A stretch of 64,000 nucleotides of DNA, taken from contig JTDE01000194.1 of the NCBI GenBank assembly GCA_014338405.1, forward strand, positions 165,833 to 229,832, written 5' to 3'. The notes under the pieces were generated by a model. It was given only the letters and a program-made list of their open reading frames with translations. It ran no database searches and was not told the DNA's origin. A program made the position numbers and the translations under genes. The DNA comes from Paragonimus skrjabini miyazakii (lineage: Eukaryota > Platyhelminthes > Trematoda > Plagiorchiida > Troglotrematidae). Position 1 is the stretch's first letter, and each line of letters begins with the position of its first letter. Shown here one piece after another: positions 1-11,147 of this stretch.

Positions 1-826
1 AACGGCTGGTTAGAGACACTATTCGAGATGATGGTGTGTCGCAGTCAATGGCGTACCTGTATCCATACCATTTCTAATTCTTTCTGTTAGTCTTCTCTCA
101 ATAATTTTCAGCCTCCTCAGTAACGTTTTCTTCTAGGATATTCTACGTCACTGTTGAGGTGAGCGGCGGCCCGAGCCACAGTACCTTTTGGTCAGGCTCA
201 TGGCTGTTATGATGATGATGATGATGGCTGCATGTGTGACACAACAATTTGTGATTGCGTATACCGCTGATTTTCCTTTATTATCCAGCACCCCAGTGCA
301 TTCATACCAGGTAGTGTAAACGTACCCCCAAACCATCATTCTGGGTCCTTATGGCTAGCGCGTTTGTTGTTGAACTTATTCAAGTGAACTCAGTGTTCTA
401 CCTATCTCGTTTTGTTGCCATGCCCCTTTAGGTGTGTTTATAAAAGAGGGCCTGATTTCTGAAAGTTTCCAACTAAATTTTGTAATCCGGTACCCGGCCA
501 TGTTGCAAAATTATACACACTGAATTTGTGGAAAGGGTATTGGACCTCTTTTCGTCCTGGAGCTGTTCTAGTTAGCCCCACAGTTGTTCAATATTTCACA
601 GCGACATTGTTTTATCTTTTTCGATAGAGTCTGTAAAATGATTGCCCTGAGAATGTATTCTACCATACGGATGTATAAATCCGTCTATTGCCTAGACCTT
701 ATTTCACATAAGTTGAATGGCACTTAAGTTGTGTTGAACTAGGCGACGACTACATGTTATACTCTGTCCACATGAGGGGGATCAAAACAACAAGCTTGGG
801 ATCGAGTATTGGTTTGTACTTTCCAG
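1..826. other. No gene seen; intronic or intergenic
   Basis: AT-rich sequence with no open frame or splice-bounded exon that I can support. It holds a short (ATG)n run at about 209-226. It probably lies within the gene whose Ig-domain exon starts near 1823, because that exon continues an open codon from upstream. Confidence 0.5.
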
Positions 827-846
827 TGCTGAACCAAAACGCATAG
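827..846 (+). CDS. Possible 20-nt microexon upstream of Ig exon
   Basis: A pyrimidine-rich tract ending TTTCCAG precedes a 20-base segment that is followed by a consensus GTGAGT donor. Read with one leading base, it gives A-E-P-K-R-I and one trailing base. That trailing phase fits the Ig exon if the latter starts at 1823 with two leading bases. The phase match and both splice sites support it, but so short a segment can occur by chance in an intron, so confidence is low. Confidence 0.3.
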
Positions 847-920
847 GTGAGTGTGACTATCGTGAGAAGTAAAAGCACGCACATATAGTTTTACTTATAA
901 ACAGTGTGACATATTAGAAA

Positions 921-1020
921 AGATCCAGTTGCGAAAAATCGGAGCTTCCGGTGGATTTGAATCAACGACTTCAACAACATGCCCAATCACGGTCAGTGCC
1001 CGAACTGCTGAGCTATGAGG
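921..1020 (-). mobile_element. tRNA-derived SINE, family S, copy 1
   Basis: On the minus strand this begins with a tRNA-like A box (TAGCTCAGCAG, near 1003-1013) followed about 40 bases later by a B box (GATTCAAATCC, 953-963). The pair resembles an internal RNA polymerase III promoter. The sequence after the B box matches the same region of the copies at 50893-50996 and 42324-42440 (CGATTTTTCG-CAAC-TGG type tail), so this is a dispersed family and not a functional tRNA. It cannot fold into a full cloverleaf that I can see. Confidence 0.6.
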
Positions 1021-1120
1021 TAAAACTTGGAATTTAGAATTTTCAGATTTTGTCTTAGGTATCTACCCTGTCTACTGTGTCATGAAATCCACCAAATGAT
1101 CCATGGGATTCATTGCCCAA

Positions 1121-1670
1121 GCAAGAATCCGATCTAGTTGACGTGTCCTTGCAGGGACTCGCCTCATTAGATTGTTGTGTTTCGTTGTGTTCGCATGCAC
1201 ACATGTGTCCGTGCTGCGGACCCGTTCACGTGGTTCACCGCTCATGGCACGCCAGGGCGCCTGCAACCTTACGCTTGTACGTGCCTGCTTTGATGTGATG
1301 TTGCCTTTTGATCACCAAGTGAGCATTAGTATGCGTACGCTTGTGTTGACATGGTGCAGTCTCATTGCACAGTCCTGCCCACTCGCTGTCGCCTACACCA
1401 TTTATCGTACATGTCCTCCATGCTGCCTAGCCGCACCTGTCTTCCAAATTCACGATACGTCAATTGCATTGTCTACTCGTTGTAATACACGAGCTTCATT
1501 AATAACTGTCATAGGGATCTTGGATACAACAAGCAACAGTCAAGCTCAATTGGCTCGGTGTGTCGTCAGAGGACACACGAAACAGAAGAGTTGCGTTACG
1601 AAAGCACTCCTAGTCAAGCGGTCCTCAATAATTTTTGATCGATCGGCAAAATCAATCGAACGTTGTTAAC
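1121..1670. other. GC-richer island with a long unrecognised ORF
   Basis: About 500 bases that are clearly richer in G+C and CpG than the flanks. A plus-strand open frame of 165 codons (1172-1669, TTG or internal ATG start) runs through it, and a 64-codon frame opens on the other strand (1072-1266). Neither product is recognisable and both are Cys/Arg-rich, as GC-rich noise would be. It may be an old repeat or a regulatory island inside the first intron seen. Confidence 0.3.
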
Positions 1671-1822
1671 TGTTAATCTTTTTTCAATTTCCCCAAGCTA
1701 CCACCTATTGCACACATGCATAGTTTGTAAATTCAGTGCTAAATATTATTCTATTATTGTACGTATTTTGACCATGTAAAACCTGTAGTAACATCTTTTT
1801 TGACATTTTCATAATTGATTAG

Positions 1823-2233
1823 CCGCTCCACGTTGGCCGATTCATCCACTACATAGTCCAGAGTTTGTTCAACCCTTAACACCAAAGCAAGATTGCAGTA
1901 TTCCTGGATCGATAGAACTAACCTGCACGGTGGCCAGTAATCCTGCACCACGCTGTTTATTCTATCGTAACACCGCACCCATTCCGGTTGTGATTATGCC
2001 ATTACTGACCAGTGAACAGGACAAAGAAGACATTTCGTTGAGTTCATTTTCTGGCAAATACACTGTGGTTTCTTCACCATATCGTGAAGCGTTTGCCTCA
2101 ATGTCTGTGGGTTATCTGCGAAATTTGGTTTTGCGAATCAATCATCCATCGCAGACGGATGTTGCAATCTACACATGCCGTGCCTGGAATTTTAACGGAC
2201 GAGTGGAGACTAGCTTCAAGTTAACGCCATTCG
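1823..2233 (+). CDS. Exon encoding an immunoglobulin I-set domain
   Basis: This exon encodes one Ig-like beta-sandwich of the I-set class, typical of muscle and cell-adhesion proteins. The strand signatures are visible: PEFVQPL at the start, then IELTCTVASNPAP with the first core Cys (codon 1924-1926), and DVAIYTCRAWNFNG with the second Cys (2176-2178) and the following Trp. The usual core Trp after the first Cys is replaced by Phe (CLFYRN). The acceptor at 1821-1822 has a long pyrimidine tract; an alternative acceptor at 1855-1856 would trim 34 bases. The donor is G|GTAAGT at 2234, leaving one base in phase. The parent protein is not identified; titin/twitchin-like, obscurin-like and adhesion proteins all carry such domains. 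The open frame is real with high confidence, the exact left border less so. Confidence 0.85.
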
Positions 2234-2699
2234 GTAAGTTAGTGCCAGCTAATGCTTATGATTAGCCTTTGACTAGACATGGCTACACCTGATATTCGAA
2301 CCAGCCCAAAGCATTAACACGACCGGCTTATACTAATTACCTTAGGTGTATTATGTGAACACAAGCAGCGTAGACGAATTCTAGAGGAATCGACTTCACG
2401 ACTATCCCATAAGGAAGAAAAAAGCATACAAATATGAGGCAAAAAGGCTTACTTATCCATTAGCACAAATTACGTAAGCAAGAAGCACAGTTGTTATGTA
2501 GCTGATACGGCCTCGAGGGTAAGAAATTAAAACGACGCTCACTGTTCGTTGACAGACTGACAATCCATAACTACTAGCGTTAGTAATCGTAGTTATACGT
2601 CTTCCAACTTACTGTTTTAAGGTTTGTGACGGTTAGGAAAAATTGGACTTTCCCATGACTGCATTGTTCATATTTCACCACACATTTAGAAATAATAAC
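2234..2699. other. Intron sequence, nothing recognised
   Basis: Starts at the GTAAGT donor after the Ig exon. No repeat or open frame stands out before the antisense coding-like stretch that begins at 2700. Confidence 0.5.
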
Positions 2700-3069
2700 C
2701 TACATTTAGGCAGCTAATCATTGTGGCATTTGTAGCCTTGGAGATGATGATTTCTGTACATTTATCTGGATGTATCTTTTTAGTGGAATAATCGAAAACA
2801 AATGAGTTGATTGTTTGAGCAGAGTGAGATGTTTTGGCCAACTCTCTTGAGTGTTCATCAATTTGGGTGGCGTTTACCATGGACATCTGTCATCTCTCTT
2901 TCACTTGGGTCAAGTTCCTTCTGTCATTTCCAAAGATCTTTAGATGGAAATTCTGTTTCGTGGCAATCTCATCAGGAAGTTTCAAGTTTGCTCCCTCTGT
3001 CAATGAAATGTTGAACAATTCGAAAAGCCGGACTTGTGGGTTTAGCATGTGCTTCACATCTTCGAAATT
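2700..3069 (-). pseudogene. Antisense coding-like stretch with one in-frame TGA
   Basis: On the minus strand a single frame stays open for about 123 codons apart from one TGA at 2890-2892, which could have been an Arg CGA. The product looks protein-like on both sides of the stop: KLPDEIATKQNFHLKIFG before it and QIDEHSRELAKTSHSAQTIN after it. An AG (TCTAG) precedes the first codon and a GTAGGT donor-like site follows LN. It sits antisense in the second intron of the Ig gene. It may be a broken exon of a nested minus-strand gene, or a retroposed fragment. I do not recognise the family. A second frame is also open for about 40 codons at the 5' end, so the true frame is not certain. Confidence 0.4.
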
Positions 3070-3941
3070 CTAGACGCCACCACACGACTGGGCAGTTGTA
3101 CTTTTATCTCCCTTACTGTAGGTATTCAGCTCGTTTGTGACTTATATGAACAACAATGTATTATCGATAAGAATAGCAAAGGTTTACGCTACCTTTACGA
3201 GCACCGATGCTGTTGTAGTTGAAAAAGTAGAGCAGAAAACCAGGTGTACTATGAAGCTTTTATCTTACCAGCCGAATTTTCGACCGATAATTACCATACT
3301 TTACCACACTTTGTTGACTTTTACAACCTTCACAATGATAACGATTTCCTAAAAGTTTGTTACATCGTAGTTTCACACTAATGAGGACAACGTGACGTAG
3401 ATCATATGTAGGACAGAGTTAATTTTCCTATCTAATGCTCATTATCATGAGAGTGGAAAACTATACTGTGCATTGTAGAAGTTCTCAGCTTCTTTGCTTT
3501 AATCAAGTTTATCGTGTAATGTAACCTAAAGTGTACGTATGGTAGTAGCTGTAGTGCAATCTTCGTCATTCGACTTGTGCTTTCATTCGAGTCGATTGAT
3601 TTTTACTGAAATCTGTCTATGAAACTTTGGGTTTAGATAGATTTCTACGCCAAGTGTCAATTAGGATGTCATCAGTTTGTAGCGCGCATCGATTCGTAGA
3701 GTGCTAGAAGTTTACAGAGCTTGTATTCTGGTTTAGTTGGTACTATTTCAGTAATACCTTTTAACTGTTGGGGCTCTGATCTCTTGACGGCATTTCACTG
3801 AAAATATTAAGTTTCTTTTTGAAGGAAACTAGGTATTCGCCAACGATAGAGTTAGTTAGCCACGACATTACGTGTAGGGATTGAATTCAGCAGGATGGCT
3901 GGATGTGTCAGGTAGATATACGCATTCCTATTCACACCAAG

Positions 3942-4238
3942 TTATCTACAGAACACTCCTGGTACCGAAATTTGGGTCGTGTGACAGAGGTTGAAGATCG
4001 ATTGTGTGCAATATATATACGACCCATCCAGTTCTATGACGCGAAAATCTAATCCAGTTGAGTCGAGGAAGAAAGTGAGCTTGCTGGTTCCAACCGCAGT
4101 TACATCTGCCTGTTTTTTCTTGTCACATAATTTATCGATATGAGCAAGGCAGCCGTTCTTAAGCGTAGTTTCAGAAGTATCCATATAAACTCTATATTTA
4201 AACTCGATAATTCTACCCTTTCCAAAGTAAGCATTCAC
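3942..4238 (-). pseudogene. Antisense ORF, weakly PTB/PID-like
   Basis: A 98-codon minus-strand frame with no proper ATG near its start (it opens with GTG, and TAA lies just upstream). The pattern is protein-like: YFGKGRIIEF, then TTLKNGCLAHIDKL, a strand-like TSKLTFFLDSTGLDFRVIEL, then QSIFNLCHTTQISVPGVF. This order (YLG-like strand, helix ending in KL, GL-V-D strand, I-F-C strand, P-VF) resembles a phosphotyrosine-binding (PTB/PID) fold. That is inference from pattern only. It lies in the same intron and orientation as the open stretch at 2700-3069 and could be another piece of the same nested gene or pseudogene. The missing start suggests either an upstream exon or decay. Confidence 0.4.
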
Positions 4239-4259
4239 CGGAATTTAAGAATTCTAGAA

Positions 4260-5281
4260 AAACTGCACTAAACCTTGCTTGAACAATCATCGAGTACGGT
4301 GGTATCTGTCATGTTTCAGTCAAAATAAAACTGCGGGAGAAAGTATTAAAAAATAGTTTCTTTTCTAAGGCTGATTGTCCTAGTGGAATTACAGAAGTTT
4401 CGTTACTGTTTAACATAGTTCACAAATCTGTTGACCGCAAATAAAACCAATGGTCAGTTGTTTCGAGTTCAACCATTGGGCATAGGAAGTGTATCCAAGC
4501 TGGACTCCTTTACATTTGTTCAGTTTAATTGTCATGGTTTAGTCTGTTTTTCAGGGTGCGTTTTCTATCACGGCCGTATTTCACTAGTCAATTCCTTAAA
4601 GCTGACAACACCGTTCCAAATCGGACGTACGTCATTCCAGTAAAAGTACAGGTTTTTTCAAAAAGGGATAGACTCTAGGTAGGAAGTGATTTACTAGACC
4701 AGTAAAGTGTAGAAAAATAGACTATTGAGACACCGGAAAGAAAAATTAAAAAGAAAGCAAAGAAAACTTTAGGTAGTTAATCGAATGCTATCAGCGAATT
4801 TATACTTATGGGCACACACCTAAAATTGATCTTCCAAGAATAAAGTTCATACAAGAAAAAAGGTAATTTTAGAAAAGGTCAAAAGTTAATAGTTTCATTT
4901 GTAAACCTGCACTACGCAGGTTCTATCAGTTATCGTCTTTTTGTCTGAACACTCTGCTGGTGGTTTCGTGAAAGTGGTCTAAAGCGCCGGTGATGTTTGC
5001 TTTTGCACATACTAGACGTTAACAACAAACTTGTATATTGTTGTCTGTGGCACAGTGGGCAGTAAAAATAAGTGTACTACTGGGGACACCCAACAGGAGG
5101 AAAACTTGAATCCAGTGCCTCCTTTGTAAGGGGGTTGACTGTAAGACATATGCAAAACCTGCAGCTGAGATAAATTGTTAATGTTGTTCGTGCAATGTCA
5201 GGGTAAATCCATTGATACATACAGTATACTTCATATACACAGCATCAGCAGCCGTTGTATGTAGTGCGATTTTCCACTCAG
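4260..5281. other. Intron sequence, nothing recognised
   Basis: AT-rich, with no splice-bounded open segment that I could support until the acceptor TTTTCCACTCAG at 5281. Confidence 0.5.
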
Positions 5282-5362
5282 GCAGACCGATCGTTCACTT
5301 CAATGGTACTTACCGGCAGGCATGCCATTTCTCCTTCCTTGATCGACTATGCACACCCCCAG
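5282..5362 (+). CDS. Possible cassette exon (27 codons, phase 1-1)
   Basis: A good acceptor (GCGATTTTCCACTCAG) ends at 5281. With two leading bases completing the split codon from the Ig exon, it reads G-RPIVHFNGTYRQACHFSF and then LDRLCTPP. Ending at CAG|GTTTGT (5363) it is 81 bases long and phase-neutral, so the transcript reads on correctly with or without it. A second donor with a perfect GTAAGT starts at 5371 and would change the phase to 0, which would join to 7386 and skip 5713-5828. On the minus strand the same segment is bounded by a TACTTACAG acceptor and a CCG|GTAAGT donor, so strand choice is not beyond doubt. No family recognised. Confidence 0.4.
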
Positions 5363-5712
5363 GTTTGTCTGTAAGTACTGCTTTACCTTGAGATGCAAAA
5401 TTCACTCGCATCACGAAATACAGACCAGCGTTTCCGAAAAGAGGGATAGGTTCTTTGGTTTGGGAGATGCATTTGAGTGATCAGTCTACCGGGTAGAAGG
5501 CATTCATTTGTAGGATATTCAGCTTATTGGAGGATGAACAAAATCACAACGGTTTAACCATTTCTGGCTAATTAGGTCTATGGGACTGGTCGTCTAAGAA
5601 ATCTTTTTCTCGCCAGTTTACTTCGCTGCCTTAGATAAAATGTCACAAATTTCCAGCTTTACGTAAATAAGTTGATGATGAAGCCATTGTGTTTTGATTC
5701 CGATTTGTCTAG

Positions 5713-5828
5713 ATTTGGACCGCAAGATAAACACAAGGGGAAAGCAAGCAGATCTTACAGAACGATTGAAAGAAACACAGATGAGCATTTTGAATTCAGC
5801 CAGAGATGTGGAAAGAACAGCTGAAACG
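5713..5828 (+). CDS. Coiled-coil exon of the Ig-domain gene
   Basis: Bounded by TTTGTCTAG at 5712 and a GTAAGT donor at 5829. With two leading bases (AT) it completes the split GAT codon left by the upstream exon. It encodes LDRKINTRGKQADLTERLKE then TQMSILNSARDVERTAET, a charged, Leu-spaced helix that looks like a coiled coil. It ends in phase 0, as needed by the next exon at 7386, whose helix continues it. The function is structural or a dimerisation role by inference; the protein family is not identified. Confidence 0.7.
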
Positions 5829-7385
5829 GTAAGTATTTCATTACGGCGCAATCGGCATCCAAAATAAGGCAATATTCGCTACCACTTACCAGCCACCTTC
5901 CACTATTCGTTATACTTGTTGGACTCGGATCACCAGGTCGACATCAAAATCTTACCTGTTTGACATGCGTGCCCACAGTCACGTCAGTTTTAAGGAACAG
6001 CAAATAACCGTAGTGTATTCTACTTTTGAGAGGAACAACTCGGGGATGGGACATGTCATCGATATTTAAGTATAACCCTTAGTGTTTACCCTTTCATATG
6101 ATCATATGATAATTCGATTTGTCTTAATTCAAAGTGAATCACCATTCGAACCTGTGGACAAGTTAGTCTGACCAATCACCCACAAGAGCTTTGCTTAACG
6201 TTTTCGATTTTGTTGACAAGGTAGTTGTGGTCATCTGATATACGAATGGTCCACCCCGAAACCGCAAGTTTAGCTTACTCTCACAATCTGGTCACTTGAG
6301 TTTAGTGGAGCAATAAAAAATGTTAATACGAACAATTTATAGCCTGGCAAATTTCTGTGCATACTGTCAACTGTGTACTACAGAACAGGAGGTTGTGAAG
6401 TGGAAAACAGCTGTCAAGTATGAACATAAACATACAACGATAACATAGGTGGAACTATTCACTAATCCGTCAACGGCATCATTACCATGGCAGTGCTAAG
6501 CTAACAAATGAGTCTATCTGGGTGTAATAAAGTGAATAGAATCAGAGTGATTATTCCGCAATGCATGTAGTCTGAGCGATTTTTTATTTGCCTTCATTGA
6601 GCGCCAATTAGGCGGACCTAATCGTGCTCTGCCTGCTCAAGCGCAATATGCTCAAACGGTTACTGATTATGCCAGTTTTCGTTAAAACAAATCAAGTTAG
6701 TTAGCTTTATTTTCTGATCTCTTATTCTGGACTGTCCAGAGACGTTCCAAACGTTGTCCAGACTTTCCTTATCCGTTCAGCTTTTTTCTCTCATTAAGTG
6801 AAATTGATCAGATGTTATGTGGTTGACCAGCAGATCAGTAAGCATCCACCATGGAACCGGAAGAGATTGAGAGAGTTCTTTGCGAACAGTTGATCCCAGT
6901 GACTACCAAATAAGTGTTGGACAGCTATTTCAACTTTGTTGGGTTTCATTGACATCATATAGGTCAGGGACTCGGATGCACGATTCATGGAAAAGCATCT
7001 ACTTGTAGTGCAGATACTTGTCCACTACATCACGAGGTTGCAGGAGTGCACGTGAAATACTTACCTTAGCTGTACATACTGTGACACGAATTAGAGTTGT
7101 GTTCGGTGACACTGGTAGACCAAACCGGAAGTTCACTCAGAAGCACATGCACTTCTGTTTGTATTCTGAAACACTATGTTGTGTTAAGGAGAAAATAAGG
7201 ATAATTGCATAATTTTATATCACTTTTAATCAACCAGTTTTGTCTGTCACCTGTAATTTTGTATTTAAAAACTGCTAGCTGTTAGCTTGAATACTCTGAC
7301 ACTGGTTGCTTCTTCCGATAGTTTCGTTGCAATGAATACATGTTTTATACTGAAGGCAGGTTGAACCCTACCTCTTCTGTTAAAG
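5829..7385. other. Intron sequence, nothing recognised
   Basis: No repeat family member or supported exon was found in this intron. Its borders are a GTAAGT donor and a TCTTCTGTTAAAG acceptor. Confidence 0.5.
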
Positions 7386-7448
7386 TTGCAAGATCTACAA
7401 AGACAAATGCGATTCATCGAGACTTACCTGCGTTGGGTCTGGATTGAG
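7386..7448 (+). CDS. Small helical exon (21 codons)
   Basis: The acceptor CCTCTTCTGTTAAAG and the donor GAG|GTAAGC enclose 63 bases in phase 0-0. The product LQDLQRQMRFIETYLRWVWI plus E is amphipathic and continues the coiled-coil-like helix of the 5713-5828 exon. Its end in the aromatic cluster YLRWVW is unusual for a solvent-exposed coil. The opposite strand also has a CAG|GTAAGT here with an open frame, but only the plus-strand reading fits the phase chain. Confidence 0.6.
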
Positions 7449-7687
7449 GTAAGCCAAATCATGGCGTAGGTTTTTGGGTCCAAGTTTCAACCAGAACCCA
7501 AAGCAGGTCAACCGGACATTTGCTCAGAAAGTGTGAACAACAGCGTTTCATATATCTGTTATTTAACTCGTGTACGTGTTGTCCTGCATGTATCATTTAA
7601 CCGGAAACAGGGTTTTGACAATCACATTAGACAGGCGTTTACAGAAATTCTGGAGAAGGTGAATAATTTTTTCCCCTAACATTTCAG

Positions 7688-7752
7688 CATGGTGACGTGC
7701 TCAGCCCTGTACCTTCGTTGGATAGAAAGCCTCCAATCAGTCCGAACCGGAA
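7688..7752 (+). CDS. Small proline-rich exon
   Basis: Follows AACATTTCAG and ends at AA|GTAAGT. In phase 0 it reads HGDVLSPVPSLDRKPPISPN plus R, with two trailing bases. The Ser-Pro and Pro-Pro content suggests an unstructured linker after the coiled coil. The two trailing bases (AA) plus the single leading C of the next exon make an Asn codon. Confidence 0.6.
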
Positions 7753-10373
7753 GTAAGTAAAATTAGGCCTCGGTTGCCACTAAGACTGGTAAAGTTTGTG
7801 ATGTTTTACATATGGAACTAAGAATGGTCAATTTTCACAACTGTTACATCTTCGACTGATTTTCTATCCCTTTATGCGCCGCTTAAACCACACAACAATA
7901 CCGAGGTGCTAAAATAAACAACTGTGTATTCAGTGCTAGAAATCATGTGAAAATACCCATTTCTACCAAAAGCTAATGTTTTTTCTATGAGGTCAGCGAA
8001 TCAAAGTTTCAAACAGTTGTGAAAGAACGTTGTGAAACTATCTTGCACTCAGCCAGCACATGCACGGGAAATGGTAACATAAAAAAATTCATTGATTACT
8101 CGCCAAAAACTGCCAGAAATTCAAATCATTTCTCTTTCTTGTCAGTTGTTTTTGAGCTGTTTTACAGATTAAAACTAAATACTGATCGTTTATATCAATG
8201 ACTTTTGGTCGTCTTTTACAGAAAAAAGAATCTCATGATTCATTTCTTATTTTCTTGATTGGTGTACGATGTTCTAGCCAATGATACTTCTTCAGGTCAT
8301 TTCGGATTTATAAGTCGTTTGATTGAAGAAAGATATGTGATGCGATAACTTATGGGACAATCGTGATAGGAATGTGGAAATAAAAACGGTCAAACGTTAT
8401 GTTTAATTTCCGCATAAATCTCTAAGATCAGATGTTGTTTGCAAAGCTCGCGTATACACAGGATATTCCTGCTGAAATATTTAATTCCAACAGTGAGACT
8501 TCACACAAACGTCAGTTTCGCGATTTAGTTAACTCAAAGTGAAATTAAAAGTCAGTTGGCGAATGTCACAAAAATATTTCAAACTTATCTTTTTGTGATC
8601 AGTCAACAACATTCGTTCTGAATGTATAGACAACAAAAACAGAAAACTGGACACAAACCCTATATGTCTGAAAGTCACACCAAAGAGTTTGGGCTTAACT
8701 TTCGGGAAAAGCCTTATAATATTCTAGCGAAACGTCCATTAGACACTTGTACTATATATAGTTAGTGAATTATGGACTATGTTCAGCCTTTTAAGAGCTA
8801 TTTATTACTGGAGATTAACTGTCTTTTTGTCGTGTACAACAGAAACTTAAGTAAATCTGAGTACCATTCGAACTTCCCATTTTGATAAACGTAAATTCGA
8901 TCAGGTAGAGAGTGCTAAGTATAGCTTTAGTTCACACCGATGTAACCAACGAAGCAAGGAAGAACTCAAGCTTATATACCCATATTTTGCTATATATATT
9001 GAACTCCGCAACTCTATTGATTTTGGAACCATTCCACTCTCAGTGAACTATGTTTTTTACCTTGATAGTTCACACACTGTTATTAGCATGTGACTATTAG
9101 CTTTTGTTTTGTGTAGTCTTGTTTGTGTTCACTGGATGAGTTTCAGAAAACAGTACCACAGTCAACTCATGACCTCGGGAAATGAGTTTAAAGGATCGTT
9201 AGCAGATTTTATTATTGTAGACTTTTTCCAATTTCACATGTGGAGGGTTACTAGCTAGAAGCATTGGAGGATGGTAACCTGAAGCGGAGTCAATAGTGAA
9301 AACGCATTCATGTAATTTTAATGGTTCGCATTTGTTACCATCAGGTGTATTTCCTTTTGAGAAGAAAAAATAAAACTGCGTTACTGTTCAGTAATTTGCC
9401 GGATTTATCTATATTGGACAGACCCTGATGCAAAAAAGCTGAAACTTGGCTAAAAATGAATGTTTAATTTCACTGTGCACTACCAGCTCAGCCGAGAAAT
9501 CACTTCTGGAGTTCACAAATCTCACAGTTAAAGTCGTTGTCTCACTCAACCCATAGTAGTGTAGAGAGATCCGCAAATGGTCTGCGAAGTAAACTGTTCC
9601 ACCAGGAGTGGTCTAAAGCAAAAATCGCTGGTATCCACTGAAGCAACTGTCAAGCGTAGAAATAGTATGGTTGATGAGTAATGTGGCGAGAAAACATTTA
9701 ACGCAACAAACCAAAGTTTTTTGTTCTAATGTTATCCTCGGATTTCGTCAATGCTTTTGACGAAACAGATTATTGTCTCTTCAAGTCCAATCGTACAATT
9801 TCATCCGCGGTCTTCTACGTTTGTTCGTTTTATGCAAGGGGCTTTTTCAACGTAACGTTGTGTACACAACCATATGTTAATTTTCTAACTAGCATTGAGT
9901 CGTTAATGTTTATTGCGGTCGAATTCATTGGTCAACTTTTCGAATAATTTCACGTTCATGTGTCGTCTTTCTCCTACAAAAAGAATTTAGACTAGGGGTT
10001 ACTGGAAATTGTTGCATCTACGTTCATCTACGTGATAACGTCACCAGCTGAAAGTTGACTGTGGCGTTGAAAACTGAATTAGATTTATTTCGCAAAAATC
10101 AAGACGCCCACAACATTGACACTCCACCATAATACTCACCATCTTTTTAAGATCCCACTGTAGTTGGACACTACCGAACTGATTGAATAAGTTGGTTGAA
10201 CTAGAACAACAAATAGAAACAAACATTTGTGATGACACGTGATTTTGTTACATGATACGAGCTAATGTGAAGTTACTAATACTTGTCAATTGTTAGCTTA
10301 AAACTTGTGTTCGTTGTTCTAACTCCATGATAAGCTCCTTAAATTGTCTAAGCTACAGTACTGATGAAGACCT
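7753..10373. other. Intron sequence with weak exon-like segments
   Basis: Long AT-rich intron. A plus ORF at 9729-9947 begins with a phrase like a reverse-transcriptase motif A (DFVNAFDETD) but nothing else supports it. A minus-strand segment at 10140-10200 has a strong acceptor and an ATG|GTGAGT donor (see findings). No repeat family recognised. Confidence 0.4.
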
Positions 10374-10601
10374 TCAAACGATCAACGTCATAGTCAAGAA
10401 GAATGCGTCCGATCGTTTGAAAATAATGAACTTATCATAGTGGTATCTATACTGAAACGGAGTAAGGCCGGAACTGTAGAGACCTTCTGCATTATGTAAC
10501 TGTTGACGATTATTCGTAATAAGTGTAACGCAGTTTAAAATATCACCATGAATCCCAATTAGTTTCTCCGAATGTTTCAGCTCAAGCACCTCGACGGATA
10601 T
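10374..10601 (-). other. Antisense protein-like ORF, unrecognised
   Basis: A minus-strand frame of about 75 codons that looks protein-like (for example LELKHSEKLIGIHGDILNCV, then LYSSGLTPFQYRYHYDKFII). There is a possible AG before it (GTTATAG) but no clear donor. It lies antisense within the 7753-11122 intron, upstream (in its own direction) of the exon-like minus segment 10140-10200. It may be another part of a nested gene or chance. No domain recognised. Confidence 0.25.
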
Positions 10602-11122
10602 CTATAACGCCCCTGCAATACAATGCATTACTGAGTTAGAAAGATTGCACACTTATTTATCAAAATGTACAGATGTCACTGAAAGGTCATCTTCTATCGA
10701 TGTGACGGATATGTCAGTACTGTTCCATATGTCACTGGAAATAATAACACTTCTATAAATAGTTCAAATGGACCCGTTCTCAACGTCTAAACATGTTATG
10801 CCGTCAACCTCACACAACACTAAAGCAAGGTTATCACGGAGGATGACTTCATTAAACCAACCATTACAAAATGGAATGAAAACGGAAAATCTCAGATAAT
10901 AAAAACCTAGAAAGTACCACACATTATTTTCTACTTATTCTCACACTTTCATAGCCATATATTTAATCGGTTTTTATTCGATCTTCATTTTGTCCCCATA
11001 CCGGGATTTGTACTTTATATGTGTTTATATCCTATGGATGAATGAGGATGAGTTTTGACCTATATACAAGCCAATGTCTTGTTTTCTCTAAGTTTACACA
11101 TTTTTGTTTTGTCTGATTCCAG

Positions 11123-11147
11123 CATCAACATGTCATATCAACAAAAG
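11123..11147 (+). CDS. 25-nt microexon
   Basis: A long pyrimidine tract (TTTTTGTTTTGTCTGATTCC) and AG precede 25 bases that end at AAG|GTAAGA. The leading C completes the Asn codon begun at the previous exon, then INMSYQQK follows and the exon ends in phase 0. Microexons of this size are a known feature of flatworm genes. The phase match on both sides is the main support. Confidence 0.55.

Noticed and set aside
5316..5375. Minus-strand exon reading KPGGVHSRSRKEKWHACR
   Set aside because: Splice sites are good, but the overlapping plus-strand reading fits the phase chain of a better-supported gene.
9729..9947. Frame starting DFVNAFDETD, like motif A of a reverse transcriptase
   Set aside because: No other reverse-transcriptase block follows, so the match is probably chance.
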